DNA from: Pseudomonadota bacterium
GTDB lineage: Bacteria > Pseudomonadota > Alphaproteobacteria > Rhizobiales > Aestuariivirgaceae
Direction of reading: 5' to 3'
Length of the DNA: 29,837 bases
NCBI GenBank assembly: GCA_016522385.1
Contig: JAEKFU010000486.1
Location: 1-29,837, forward strand
A program made the translations under genes and the position numbers. Positions 7,586 through 15,825 of this stretch are shown here, piece by piece. A model generated the notes under the pieces. It had not been told where the DNA came from. It saw only the letters and a program-made list of their open reading frames with translations, and did not search any database. Positions within the stretch are counted from its first letter, which is position 1. Each line of letters begins with the position of its first letter.

Positions 7586-8989
7586 CTAGTTAATGGCCGG
7601 CTTTCGCCGTGGCAACGGCACCGGTTGGTTTGTGGGCTGAGCAATCTCGCCCCGCGCCGCAGCTTCTGCTTGCGACGAGGCGTTGGTGGCGACCGGAAGT
7701 GTCTTGGTATCAGGATCTTCTTCGGACTTGTCCTGTTCACCTATTGCAGTGGTGGTGCTGGCGGCTTCAGCCTTTGACGGTTCGGTCGTTTCGCTTGGAA
7801 TGTCGGCAACCTTGTTATCTTCGACCTTCGCCTGCGAGGTTGCTTGGCCTGACTGGTCTCTTTGTTCAGATTGTTCTGCAGCTGCAGCAGCAGCGATCTT
7901 TCTTTCCCGCTCGATCTTGCGATAGCGTTTCACATTGACCTGGTGTTCCGCCAGTGTGCGGGCAAAAACATGGCCGCCGGTACCGTCGGCAACAAAGTAC
8001 AACTCGTCGGTTTGAGCCGGCTGTAACACGGCAAGAATCGCATGTTTGCCCGGGTTGGAGATGGGCGTGGGTGGCAGGCCTTTTATCTGATAGGTATTAT
8101 AGGCGGTCTTTGCCTCGATTTCGCTGCGCCGGATTGGTCGCCCTAGCTTGCCTTTACCACCGACGATGCCGTAGATAATGGTGGGATCGGACTGCAGACG
8201 CATGTTCTTTTTCAGACGATTGACGAAGACGCCGGCGACACGTGCTCGCTCGGTTGCCACACCGGTTTCCTTCTCGACAATTGATGCCAAAATCAGCGCT
8301 TCTTCGACAGATGTGACAGGCAGATCCGCTGCCCGGCTAGGCCAGAGGTCTTTAAGCAACTTTGCTTGTGCCTGGCGCATCCGGTCGATCAGTGACTGTC
8401 GAGTATCGCCGCGTTGAAAGGTGTATGTATCGGGCAGCAGAACCCCTTCGCCCAATGTTTCCGGTGCGTTTCCGGTGAGCGCGGCATGATCGCGGATACG
8501 TTCAAGCGCTTGCGTGGATGTCCAGCCCTCGGGAATAGTGATCTTGTAAGCTAACGCCTTGCCTTTGGAAATTTGGTCGAATACCGCCTGCATGCTGGCG
8601 CCCGGGTCGAAACGGTACTCACCGGCCTTTAGTGAGCGGCCAAGCTGCTGATAGATTGCCGCAGCGACATAAAAGATGCGCTGGCTCGAGATCACCCCCT
8701 CGGTTTCCAGCAGCGCAGCAATCTCAAAACTGCGCTGTCCGCTCTTGATTGCGACGACTTTGGTCGTGGTCAGAGGACCGGCTGCCTCGAGTTGGCGTTG
8801 ACCAAAAAGAAAAAGCCCTGCCACCGTCACGCCAACCCCAAGCAACGTCACGAACAATGACAAGACGATGTACCAGAATGGCGTGCGACGACGTTTGCTC
8901 GGTCCCGAAACGAGCCCGATGTCATCAGAGTTCGACCTTCTGCGGTCTGCAGCCATTGTAACAAACCATCCCACTTGGGCAGGTTGCAA
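7586..8989 (-). CDS. mltG: Endolytic murein transglycosylase MltG
   Basis: MltG cuts nascent glycan strands at the inner membrane and is thought to set glycan chain length. The 467-residue product has a basic cytoplasmic N-terminus, one membrane segment at about residues 38-62, a LysM-like region (about 75-145) and the YceG catalytic domain. The catalytic glutamate lies in ASIVEKETGV (E239 here). Further landmarks are LQSDPTIIYG, YNTYQIKGLPPTPISNPG and LYFVADGTGGHVFA. The last roughly 95 residues are a low-complexity Ala/Glu/Ser/Thr tail ending PVPLPRRKPA. The start is uncertain: TTG 8989 has AAGGTGAG just ahead, overlapping the fabF stop, while ATG 8956 would give a protein 11 residues shorter. 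It sits eight bases after fabF. Confidence 0.92.
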   Translation of the reverse strand: MQPAQVGWFVTMAADRRRSNSDDIGLVSGPSKRRRTPFWYIVLSLFVTLLGVGVTVAGLFLFGQRQLEAAGPLTTTKVVAIKSGQRSFEIAALLETEGVISSQRIFYVAAAIYQQLGRSLKAGEYRFDPGASMQAVFDQISKGKALAYKITIPEGWTSTQALERIRDHAALTGNAPETLGEGVLLPDTYTFQRGDTRQSLIDRMRQAQAKLLKDLWPSRAADLPVTSVEEALILASIVEKETGVATERARVAGVFVNRLKKNMRLQSDPTIIYGIVGGKGKLGRPIRRSEIEAKTAYNTYQIKGLPPTPISNPGKHAILAVLQPAQTDELYFVADGTGGHVFARTLAEHQVNVKRYRKIERERKIAAAAAAEQSEQRDQSGQATSQAKVEDNKVADIPSETTEPSKAEAASTTTAIGEQDKSEEDPDTKTLPVATNASSQAEAAARGEIAQPTNQPVPLPRRKPAIN

Positions 8990-8997
8990 ATCTCACC

Positions 8998-10263
8998 TTA
9001 TGCGGCGAGTTTTCGAAACACCAAAGAAGCGTTGGTACCACCAAAACCAAATGAGTTGGACAGAACTGTGTTGATGTCCTTCTTTTTTGCCTCATTTGGC
9101 ACCAGATCTATCGCCGTTTCAACCGATGGATTGTCCAAATTTATGGTTGGCGGTGCGATGCCGTCGCGCATTGCCAATAGGCAAAAGATCGCTTCAACCG
9201 CTCCGGCGGCGCCTAGCAAGTGTCCAATGGCCGATTTTGTCGACGACATGCAAAGCCCTTCGGGTTTGTTGCCCATCAACCGCTCAAGCGCACCTAACTC
9301 GATTTCATCACCAAGTGGTGTGGACGTGCCATGCGCATTGACGTAATCCACGTCATGCGGCGATACGCCGGCGCGTTTCAACGCTGCCTGCATACAGCGG
9401 AAGGCCCCGTCACCATCGGCAGCCGGTGCCGTGACATGATAGGCATCGCCGGACATGCCGTAACCGATTACTTCACCGTAAATCTTTGCGCCGCGTTCCC
9501 TGGCGTGCTCGAGTTCTTCGAGAACAACGACACCTGCGCCTTCACCCATGACGAACCCGTCTCGATCGCGATCGTAGGGACGTGAGGCGCGCTGGGGCTG
9601 ATCATTGAAATTGGTCGACAATGCCTTGCAGGCCAGGAACCCTGCGAGCCCGATTCGGCTTAGTGCCGACTCGGCTCCACCGGCCAACATGACATCTGCA
9701 TCGTCCAGGGCAATCAATCTGGCGGCATCACCGATCGAATGTGCTCCCGTTGAGCAGGCGGTCACGACAGAATGGTTGGGTCCCTTGAAGCCGAAGGCTA
9801 TCGAAACCACGCCAGAGGCAAGATTGATAAGACTACCGGGGATAAAGAAGGGGCTTACACGCCGGGGGCCCTTCTCATCCATGAGCAGCGTGGTGTCCTG
9901 GATCATCGGCAATCCGCCAATGCCGGACCCAATCAGGACGCCGGCGCGATTTTGAGCATCTGCGGTGTTAGGTTGCCAACCGCTGTCGTTGATGGCCTGG
10001 CTCGCAGCCCCCATTGCCAGAATGATGAATTCATCATAGCGGCGCTGATCCTTTGCGCTCATCCACTCGTCCGGATTGAAAGTGCCGTCCGTGCCGTCGC
10101 CACGCTTGACCTCGCACGCTACCTGGCAGGCAAGATCGGATGCATCAAAGCGGGTGATCGGACCGCCGGCCGACTTGCCGGCGACCAGTCTCGACCAAGA
10201 CTCCTCGACATTGCCGGCCAATGGCGTGACGAGACCTATTCCGGTAACAACTACTCTGCGCAT
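8998..10263 (-). CDS. fabF: 3-oxoacyl-[acyl-carrier-protein] synthase II (FabF)
   Basis: FabF condenses acyl-ACP with malonyl-ACP during fatty-acid elongation and gives most of the temperature control over unsaturation. The 421-residue protein has the complete catalytic set: C170 in VVTACSTGAH, H311 in VNAHGTSTPLGD, and K343 and H348 in STKSAIGHLLGAAGA. The C-terminus SNSFGFGGTNASLVF is typical. ATG 10263 is preceded by AAGGGAGTG at suitable spacing. It lies 130 bases downstream of acpP in the same direction, the classic acpP-fabF pair. It is slightly longer than the E. coli enzyme (413 residues). Confidence 0.97.
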   Translation of the reverse strand: MRRVVVTGIGLVTPLAGNVEESWSRLVAGKSAGGPITRFDASDLACQVACEVKRGDGTDGTFNPDEWMSAKDQRRYDEFIILAMGAASQAINDSGWQPNTADAQNRAGVLIGSGIGGLPMIQDTTLLMDEKGPRRVSPFFIPGSLINLASGVVSIAFGFKGPNHSVVTACSTGAHSIGDAARLIALDDADVMLAGGAESALSRIGLAGFLACKALSTNFNDQPQRASRPYDRDRDGFVMGEGAGVVVLEELEHARERGAKIYGEVIGYGMSGDAYHVTAPAADGDGAFRCMQAALKRAGVSPHDVDYVNAHGTSTPLGDEIELGALERLMGNKPEGLCMSSTKSAIGHLLGAAGAVEAIFCLLAMRDGIAPPTINLDNPSVETAIDLVPNEAKKKDINTVLSNSFGFGGTNASLVFRKLAA

Positions 10264-10393
10264 CCTGAAGCATCACTCCCTTGGCAGTTCCAACAGGCGG
10301 TTAGCCGCAAAGGCGATTTGAGATGAATCGGCGCGGTCAGCAGTTTTCAATTCCGCACCGCCTACAGCGCCAAAGATCAGATCCAGACTGCAA

Positions 10394-10630
10394 TCAAGCA
10401 GCGTTCTTTTCGATAAAACCTATCGCATCACCGACGGTCTGGATGTTCTCCGCCGCATCGTCGGGGATTTCGATCCCGAATTCCTCCTCAAACGCCATAA
10501 CCAATTCGACCGTGTCGAGGCTGTCCGCGCCGAGATCATCGATAAAACTGGCCTCCGCAGCAACCTTGTCTGCCTCTACCCCAAGATGTTCGACAACAAT
10601 CTTTTTGACCCGCTCTTCAACATTGCTCAT
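10394..10630 (-). CDS. acpP: Acyl carrier protein
   Basis: A 78-residue acidic helical protein. The phosphopantetheine attachment site is S37 in DDLGADSLDTVEL, followed by EEEFGIEIPDDAAENI on helix III. AcpP carries the growing acyl chain for FabD, FabG and FabF, all encoded beside it. ATG 10630 has GAGGGA seven bases upstream. The 243-base gap between fabG and acpP suggests acpP has its own promoter, in line with the need for much more ACP than the enzymes. Confidence 0.98.
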   Translation of the reverse strand: MSNVEERVKKIVVEHLGVEADKVAAEASFIDDLGADSLDTVELVMAFEEEFGIEIPDDAAENIQTVGDAIGFIEKNAA

Positions 10631-10873
10631 ATTTTAATCCCTCACTGTAGTTAATCCGGCTGAGCGGTCCGCCCCCGCAATAGAGTGCAGTTTCCGCTCC
10701 GATTACAACTCGCATCCGCTCAACTTGCTGCAATCTTGCGGTTATACGCTCGATTATGCCGTTGTCCCTGCGGGAGTCTTCGGCTTCCTATCATATATCA
10801 AGCGTGTGACAAAGTGCCATCTGCATCAGTTGGAACTTGAGCATTGACAGCACCAGATTGGCCTTGGGCGACG
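10631..10873 (-). promoter_or_regulatory. fabG-acpP intergenic region, likely acpP promoter
   Basis: A 243-base gap with no credible open frame. Read on the minus strand it includes a TATGAT box (10790-10795) in an AT-rich patch, with TGGCAC about 18 bases ahead as a poor -35. The exact promoter is not certain; a leader of roughly 150 bases before acpP is implied. Confidence 0.3.
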
Positions 10874-11617
10874 CTAAATCATCGCCATGCCGCCATTCAC
10901 GTGCAGTGTCTGACCGGTGACATAGGCAGCTTCGTTACTCGCCAGAAAAACCGCTGCAGATGCAATTTCGTTTGCAGTGCCGAGGCGACCCGCCGGCACA
11001 TTATTCAAGATGGCGTCACGCTGCTTGTCGTTGAGCGCGTCGGTCATGGCAGTTTCTATGAAACCAGGCGCGATACAATTGACCGTGATACCGCGGCCTG
11101 CAAGCTCCTGGGCCAATGACTTTGACATGCCTATGAGTCCGGCTTTTGACGCGGCATAGTTGGCCTGACCAGCATTACCGGTGACGCCGACCACGGAAGT
11201 AATCGAGATGATCCGACCGCTACGGCGTTTCATCATGCCGCGCATAACGGCCCTCGCCAACCGGAACGCTGCACTCAAGTTAACATCAAGCACCTGAGCC
11301 CATTCTTCGTCCTTCATACGCATTGTAATGTTGTCGCGCGTAATACCGGCATTGTTGACCAGAATGTCGACCCGGCCCATAGCCGCTTCGGCAGTCGGAA
11401 TGAGCTTTTCCACCTCATTAGCATCGGACAGGTTGCACGGTAACACGTGAACCCGCTCGGCGAGTTGGCCGGCAAGCTCTTCCAGCACGCCAATGCGCGT
11501 ACCCGAAAGGGCAACCTGAGCACCGGCGCCATGCAGCGCCTTGGCAATTGCAGCACCAATGCCACCGGTCGCACCGGTTACGAGTGCGCATTTATCGGTC
11601 AGATCAAACATCGGCAT
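10874..11617 (-). CDS. fabG: 3-oxoacyl-[acyl-carrier-protein] reductase FabG
   Basis: FabG reduces 3-oxoacyl-ACP to 3-hydroxyacyl-ACP with NADPH. The 247-residue short-chain dehydrogenase has the nucleotide-binding TGATGGIGAA (residues 14-23), NNAG at 88-91, the catalytic S141, Y154 and K158 (in QANYAASKAG) and the PGFIETAMT loop. The C-terminus TGQTLHVNGGMAMI is diagnostic of FabG rather than other SDRs. ATG 11617 shares one base with the fabD stop (TAATG) and has AAAGGA in front, so translation is probably coupled to fabD. Confidence 0.96.
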   Translation of the reverse strand: MPMFDLTDKCALVTGATGGIGAAIAKALHGAGAQVALSGTRIGVLEELAGQLAERVHVLPCNLSDANEVEKLIPTAEAAMGRVDILVNNAGITRDNITMRMKDEEWAQVLDVNLSAAFRLARAVMRGMMKRRSGRIISITSVVGVTGNAGQANYAASKAGLIGMSKSLAQELAGRGITVNCIAPGFIETAMTDALNDKQRDAILNNVPAGRLGTANEIASAAVFLASNEAAYVTGQTLHVNGGMAMI

Positions 11618-12564
11618 TATCCTTTCAACTGGGCCGCAGCGGCAGAAATGTCTTCTGGCGTGCCGATTGCAAGCGATGCGGCCTGGTCCGCGTTGCGCTT
11701 GACCATGCCCGAGAGGACCTTGCCAGCGCCAAGTTCGCAGAACAGACCAACGCCCTGTGCGGCCATGTAACCGATACTTTCGCGCCAGCGCACGGTGCCA
11801 GTAACCTGTTCGACAAGGCGTTCGCGGATCTCATCAGCTTCGGTAACGGGCCCCGCCAGCACATTTGCAACTAGCGGTGCACATGGCGGGCGCATTTGAA
11901 CCGCAGTCAGGGCCTCAGCCATGACCATAGCCGCCGGCTGCATCAAGGCACAATGGAACGGGGCTGAAACCGGTAGCAGCACTGCACGGCGGGCCCCCCT
12001 GCCCTTTGCTATTTCGAGCGCGCGCTCGACAGCGGCCTTGTGGCCGGAGACAACGACTTGACCAGGCGCATTGTCATTGGCCGCCTGACAAACCTCGTCC
12101 TGCGCTGCTTCAGCGGCAACTGCAGCTGCGACGTCGAAATCCAGCCCGAGTAATGCGGCCATCGCCCCGGTTCCGACCGGCGTTGCCGCTTGCATGGATT
12201 GGCCGCGGAGTTTCAATAAACGTGCTGCATCGGCAACCGAAAATGCTCCCGCTGCTGCGAGGGCCGAGTACTCACCTAGGGAATGTCCGGCGACAAAACT
12301 GGCGGTTTCGGCAACTGTGATGTCGAACTCGGCCTCTAGTACACGGACAACCGCCATCGAGACTGCCATGAGAGCCGGCTGGGTGTTTTCGGTCAGTGTC
12401 AGGTCTTCCTGTGGCCCGTTCCACATAACCGCCGACAAGTCTTGATCGAGTGCATCATCGACTTCCATGAAGACATCGCGCGCTACTTCAAAATTGTCAG
12501 CCAGGGCTTTGCCCATGCCGACCTGCTGGCTACCTTGACCGGGAAATGTAAACGCTGTGTTCAC
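11617..12564 (-). CDS. fabD: Malonyl-CoA:ACP transacylase FabD
   Basis: FabD moves malonyl groups from CoA to ACP, supplying the extender unit. From GTG 12564 it is 315 residues. The N-terminus FTFPGQGSQQVGMG, the nucleophile S95 in VAGHSLGEYSAL, R120 in LLKLRGQSM and H204 in SAPFHCALM are all present. An ATG at 12618 in frame would add 18 residues unlike the family, while GTG 12564 has GAGGG about ten bases upstream and places MNTAFTFPGQ at the start, so the GTG is chosen. First gene of the leftward fab block; divergent from the HD-domain oxygenase. Confidence 0.95.
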   Translation of the reverse strand: MNTAFTFPGQGSQQVGMGKALADNFEVARDVFMEVDDALDQDLSAVMWNGPQEDLTLTENTQPALMAVSMAVVRVLEAEFDITVAETASFVAGHSLGEYSALAAAGAFSVADAARLLKLRGQSMQAATPVGTGAMAALLGLDFDVAAAVAAEAAQDEVCQAANDNAPGQVVVSGHKAAVERALEIAKGRGARRAVLLPVSAPFHCALMQPAAMVMAEALTAVQMRPPCAPLVANVLAGPVTEADEIRERLVEQVTGTVRWRESIGYMAAQGVGLFCELGAGKVLSGMVKRNADQAASLAIGTPEDISAAAAQLKG

Positions 12565-12687
12565 CCGCCTAACCCTCGTAATTTGTTGCTGCCGCTTGCT
12601 CGACGGGGGGAGAACCATGCGCGGATTGGAAAGTCAAGCACGAGACACGGAACTCCAATTGACAAAGGGCTCCATTCAAAGAAAGCT
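12565..12687. promoter_or_regulatory. Divergent promoter region of fabD and the HD-domain gene
   Basis: A 123-base gap between divergent starts. TTGACT on the minus strand (complement of 12632-12637) is a possible -35 for fabD, without a good -10. TTGACA at 12659-12664 faces the HD gene but lies too near its first ATG to be a normal -35. Both calls are weak. Confidence 0.25.
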
Positions 12688-13263
12688 ATGTTCATGAGAG
12701 ACAGCAATCGACTTATTGACAAGTTGCGTGAGGTGCTCGCCTCTAGTGGCGGCGCGCTCTATGGTGGCGAGGCGGTGACGCAGGTACAGCATGCTCTACA
12801 GTGCGCCCAGTCCGCCGAGAATGAGGGCGCACCGAAACACCTTGTGGCGGCAGCACTCTTGCATGATATCGGGCACCTACTGCATGATGAATTCGAAGAG
12901 GCACAAGCACGCGGCCAGGATCGATTCCACGAGAATCTCGGAGAAGCGTTCCTGAAAGACTGGTTTGGTCCCGAGGTTACTGAGCCGGTGCGGCTGCATG
13001 TTGCTTCAAAGCGCTATCTTTGTGCCACTGATCCGGATTATTTCGCGAAACTCTCGCCGGCCTCGATGCATACGCTCAAGATCCAAGGCGGACCGATGAA
13101 CGCCGCCGAGATCGCCGAGTTCGAGAAGATCGACAATTACGAGGATGCGTTGCGTCTGCGGAAGTGGGACGATCTGGGCAAAGATCCTGAGATGAAGACC
13201 AGGGATCTGGAGCATTTTTTGAACGTTGTTCGCGAGGTTGCGGAGGCCAATCGTTCTCAATAG
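12688..13263 (+). CDS. PhnZ/TmpB-like HD-domain mixed-valent di-iron oxygenase
   Basis: A 191-residue HD-domain protein of the family often annotated as phosphonate-degradation-associated. Its expected iron ligands are H35, H59-D60 (LLHDIGHLLHD), H81, H104 and D161, close to the numbering I recall for PhnZ. Y25 and E28 in the YGGE motif match the gating residues of PhnZ-type oxygenases rather than phosphohydrolases; KRYLCA and LQGGPM-like segments (KIQGGPMN) are also family-typical. PhnZ cleaves 2-amino-1-hydroxyethylphosphonate to glycine and phosphate; TmpB acts on the trimethylated analogue giving glycine betaine. No PhnY, TmpA or phosphonate transporter is nearby, so the substrate is open. 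ATG 12688 or 12694 could be the start; frame upstream overlaps fabD and is unlike the family. Its stop abuts that of the convergent TauE gene. Confidence 0.8.
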   Translation: MFMRDSNRLIDKLREVLASSGGALYGGEAVTQVQHALQCAQSAENEGAPKHLVAAALLHDIGHLLHDEFEEAQARGQDRFHENLGEAFLKDWFGPEVTEPVRLHVASKRYLCATDPDYFAKLSPASMHTLKIQGGPMNAAEIAEFEKIDNYEDALRLRKWDDLGKDPEMKTRDLEHFLNVVREVAEANRSQ

Positions 13264-14001
13264 TCAGCGCGCGGCGATGAATACGCCGGCAAACAGCAAC
13301 AAGTAGAGCAATAGCGTGCGATACTGCGCGTCATCTATTCGGCGGTAGGCAGTAATGCCAATGCGGGCGCCGACGGCAATCGCCGGCAAGCCGATAAGCG
13401 CCAACCATGCCACATTAGCGGTGACAAGACCGTTTAGCGCGAAAACGGCTGAAACGGTAACAACCATGACCATGTTGAACGGCTGGAAAGTAGCGCGCTG
13501 GACGTCTTTGGGCCATCCACGCAGGCTGCACCATATGTTCATCGGCGGTCCGGGAAGACCGGCGGCGCCACATGCAACGCCGGCGCCAAAGCCGGCGGCT
13601 GCATCAGCCGATCTGCCGCCATCAGTAATGCGGACAGTGGTTCGAGTCAGCAGGAACACTGCCGCATATGCAATGAGGAAAATTCCAATGGCACGGGCCA
13701 GCACGTCGGCGGAAACATATAGCAGAATGGCGGTTCCTGCCGGGATGCCCAAAACACCGCCGGCTAAGAAAGGCCACACACGCTGCCAATCGTACGAGCT
13801 GCGGACAATCATGAAAGATTGCACCTGGGCAGCGCCGACGCACAGTACGATGACCGGTGCAGCAACCATAGGCGGCAGGATGTGCAGCCAGACAGCCAGT
13901 GCAACCGGGCCTGCGCCAAAGCCTGCAAGCCCGGTGGTGAAGCCGGCAACAAGCGCCCCTGCAACAAACAGCACCATCTCAGAGGACAGGCCAAGTTCCA
14001 T
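13264..14001 (-). CDS. Sulfite exporter TauE/SafE family permease
   Basis: A 245-residue, very hydrophobic protein with about seven to eight membrane segments in two repeated halves. The first half holds VAGFTTGLAGFGAGPVAL and the second GFGAGVACGAAGLPGPPMN, the paired glycine/proline loops of the TauE/SafE (DUF81) family. Members move sulfite, sulfoacetate or other organic anions across the inner membrane, but most are uncharacterised. It begins at ATG 14001, five bases after the stop of a small secreted protein, so the two are likely co-transcribed. Its stop is directly next to the stop of the convergent PhnZ-like gene. Substrate unknown. Confidence 0.82.
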   Translation of the reverse strand: MELGLSSEMVLFVAGALVAGFTTGLAGFGAGPVALAVWLHILPPMVAAPVIVLCVGAAQVQSFMIVRSSYDWQRVWPFLAGGVLGIPAGTAILLYVSADVLARAIGIFLIAYAAVFLLTRTTVRITDGGRSADAAAGFGAGVACGAAGLPGPPMNIWCSLRGWPKDVQRATFQPFNMVMVVTVSAVFALNGLVTANVAWLALIGLPAIAVGARIGITAYRRIDDAQYRTLLLYLLLFAGVFIAAR

Positions 14002-14006
14002 GCTGG

Positions 14007-14351
14007 CTAAAGACAGTTGTGCTTGTACTTCTTAAGGTTCTTTGCCGCCAACCGTTTCCAGCCTTCCGGGTGCGTCTCTTCAGGGCGGTAGACGATGATC
14101 TTGCTGTTCTGGCAGACATGATACCAGCGGCCGTAGAGGTACTTCTTCGCTACACAACCGGGCAGGTTCGAGCTTTCGGTGCCTGAATTGTCGACAAACT
14201 TGCCGTCTTTCATCTTGAGCGAGTAGGTGCGTCCCTTGAACTTGCCACCGACAACGGAAATTTTGCATTTCGTCGTCTTGGCCTCAGCAACCACAGGCAC
14301 TGCCAGGACAGGCAAAAATGCGGCAAGAAGTGTGAATGATTTCATAGACAT
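14007..14351 (-). CDS. Small secreted four-cysteine protein, function unknown
   Basis: I do not recognise this protein. From ATG 14351 it is 114 residues. The N-terminus MSMKSFTLLAAFLPVLAVPVVAEA is a clear signal peptide with a probable cut after AEA. The mature part is basic, about 90 residues, with four cysteines (in TKCKIS, PGCVAK, HVCQNS and the C-terminal HNCL) that could form two disulfides in the periplasm, plus the phrases GRTYSLKMKDGKF and YGRWYHVC. Alternative starts are ATG 14345 and 14360; the frame continues upstream into the MFS gene but without a signal peptide at its start. It precedes the TauE/SafE permease by five bases, so a role linked to that transporter is possible but not shown. 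Confidence 0.65.
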   Translation of the reverse strand: MSMKSFTLLAAFLPVLAVPVVAEAKTTKCKISVVGGKFKGRTYSLKMKDGKFVDNSGTESSNLPGCVAKKYLYGRWYHVCQNSKIIVYRPEETHPEGWKRLAAKNLKKYKHNCL

Positions 14352-14442
14352 GCTTCGCATTCTTTGTTCAAAAAATGCATGCCCCAGAAGTGCCCCCGGG
14401 CCAGCGTTTAGGCAAAAACTTGGTCCAAATTGCGGTCGAACG

Positions 14443-15669
14443 TCACATTTCACTTTCAAGCGCTTCCTTGCGAGGCGCCGGTGCAACTAGTACCAATGCA
14501 GATGCCCCGATGCAATAGAGCGCACAGGACAGAGAGATCGTTTCGATGGACGCGCCTCGATCCATCGCCAGCCCCATTGCTGCAGGCGCAAGGCCGCTAG
14601 AGAACACCATTGCGGCCTGGGCCAGGGCGCGGATTGCGCCGAGATGCTTCACACCGAAGAGTTCGGCCCACACGGCGCCAAACATTACCTGAGCCAGCCC
14701 GGCGCTCACGCCCATCATCACCATAAAGACCGGAATGATCCACCCGGCATTGCCGTACCACAGAACCATGCAGGACAGCATCAGCGGCAGTAGCAAGAAC
14801 TTGATCAGCCGACGGGACGTGAAGCGATCCACTAGAGGACCGGCTGCTATCACCGTGCACGCCGTCGCTGTGCCAAAGATCAGGTAACTTCCAGCCCAAT
14901 GAGTGAGCAACCAGCCCTTTGCCTCAACGATCGAGATTTGATGAAAAATAAGGCCTGTATAGATAAATGATGGCGCCATGATCGCCGGCATGCGCAGCCA
15001 CAGACTGGGCTCGGCCAGCACTTCGGCCGAAGTGTGATCGATCCCGGTGGCAATGCGGCGCGTACCGGCGGCGGCCACAGCTTGCGGTTCACCATGCCCG
15101 TGCCCAATCAGCCAGCGGATTGCCGGTATTGCAGCAAACAGTAACGCTGCGGCCATGAGCCAGATGTTGCGCCACCCGGAAACTGTCATGACGGCAACGA
15201 TGCTGACCGGCAAAAGCGCCTCACCGGCCGTATAGCCAAGCGCAGCAATGGTCACCGCGCGTCCACGCTCGGCGGCAAAACGGCGCGCCGCTGCCGTGAC
15301 GCCGGTGTGACTCGCGAGACCCTGGCCGAACTGGCGCAGGCCGAAGACCACAAAGACCAACATCAACGGGCCGGTCAGCAGCACCATGGCAATGCAGGTT
15401 ATCGCCAGTCCCGACAGCACCAGCGCCGACATGTCACGCAATCGCAAGTGATCGACCAACCGACCGGACCAGACCAGCACGGCAGCGCTGGCGATGGTGC
15501 CAATCGAATAGATTGACCCCAGTTCACCTTCGGTAATACCGAATTCGGCGCGAATCTCACCACCAAAAAGGGAGATCACAAAGGTCTGACCGAAACTCGA
15601 CAGAAAGCACATGGCAAAGCCGAACAACAATTCGCGCCAGTGATTGCGCAGAAATGCAATGGTAAACAT
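14443..15669 (-). CDS. Major facilitator superfamily transporter
   Basis: A 408-residue inner-membrane protein with about twelve hydrophobic segments and a cytoplasmic loop near the middle (about residues 185-210). The MFS signature between segments 2 and 3 appears as SGRLVDHLRLRD (G-x3-D-x2-R-like), with a second-half equivalent AGPLVDRFTSRRLIKF. ATG 15669 is chosen with AGG about eight bases upstream; a TTG at 15723 in frame adds only non-family residues. The N-terminus FGQTFVISLFGGEIRAEFGI resembles MFS proteins of the nitrate/oxalate-formate type, but the substrate cannot be assigned. It is divergent from the VOC-fold gene, with a promoter-like pair in the gap, and ends 91 bases before the small secreted protein. 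Confidence 0.85.
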   Translation of the reverse strand: MFTIAFLRNHWRELLFGFAMCFLSSFGQTFVISLFGGEIRAEFGITEGELGSIYSIGTIASAAVLVWSGRLVDHLRLRDMSALVLSGLAITCIAMVLLTGPLMLVFVVFGLRQFGQGLASHTGVTAAARRFAAERGRAVTIAALGYTAGEALLPVSIVAVMTVSGWRNIWLMAAALLFAAIPAIRWLIGHGHGEPQAVAAAGTRRIATGIDHTSAEVLAEPSLWLRMPAIMAPSFIYTGLIFHQISIVEAKGWLLTHWAGSYLIFGTATACTVIAAGPLVDRFTSRRLIKFLLLPLMLSCMVLWYGNAGWIIPVFMVMMGVSAGLAQVMFGAVWAELFGVKHLGAIRALAQAAMVFSSGLAPAAMGLAMDRGASIETISLSCALYCIGASALVLVAPAPRKEALESEM

Positions 15670-15698
15670 GGGTCTGCCTGAAGAGAATCCGCTCGCGC

Positions 15699-15728
15699 AT
15701 ATAGCGACGATTACACGAGCCAATGCAA
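15699..15728 (-). promoter_or_regulatory. Candidate promoter of the MFS gene
   Basis: Read on the minus strand: TTGCAT (complement of 15723-15728), an 18-base spacer, then CTATAT (complement of 15699-15704), resembling the alphaproteobacterial housekeeping form (CTTGAC-N17-CTATAT). It lies about 30 bases ahead of the MFS start. Confidence 0.4.
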
Positions 15729-15738
15729 CAAGAATACA

Positions 15739-15766
15739 TTGTACCGTTCGCCGGAGAGGTTATGCA
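15739..15766 (+). promoter_or_regulatory. Candidate promoter of the VOC-family gene
   Basis: TTGTAC (15739-15744) and TATGCA (15761-15766) are separated by 16 bases and point at the VOC gene, whose start is about 60 bases downstream. A second AT box, TATATC, lies at 15771-15776. Modest match only. Confidence 0.25.
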
Positions 15767-15825
15767 TGCCTATATCCAATCGGGGAGCCGACAGCGGCAA
15801 CCAGTCTGACAGAAAGGCAAATCAA

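Noticed and set aside
9772..10326. A 184-codon open frame on the plus strand
   Set aside because: It is antisense to fabF, which has every catalytic residue in place; there is no ribosome site or recognisable domain.
12442..12687. Upstream extension of the PhnZ-like gene into fabD
   Set aside because: The added 82 residues overlap the 5' end of fabD antisense and do not resemble the family, which begins near ATG 12688.
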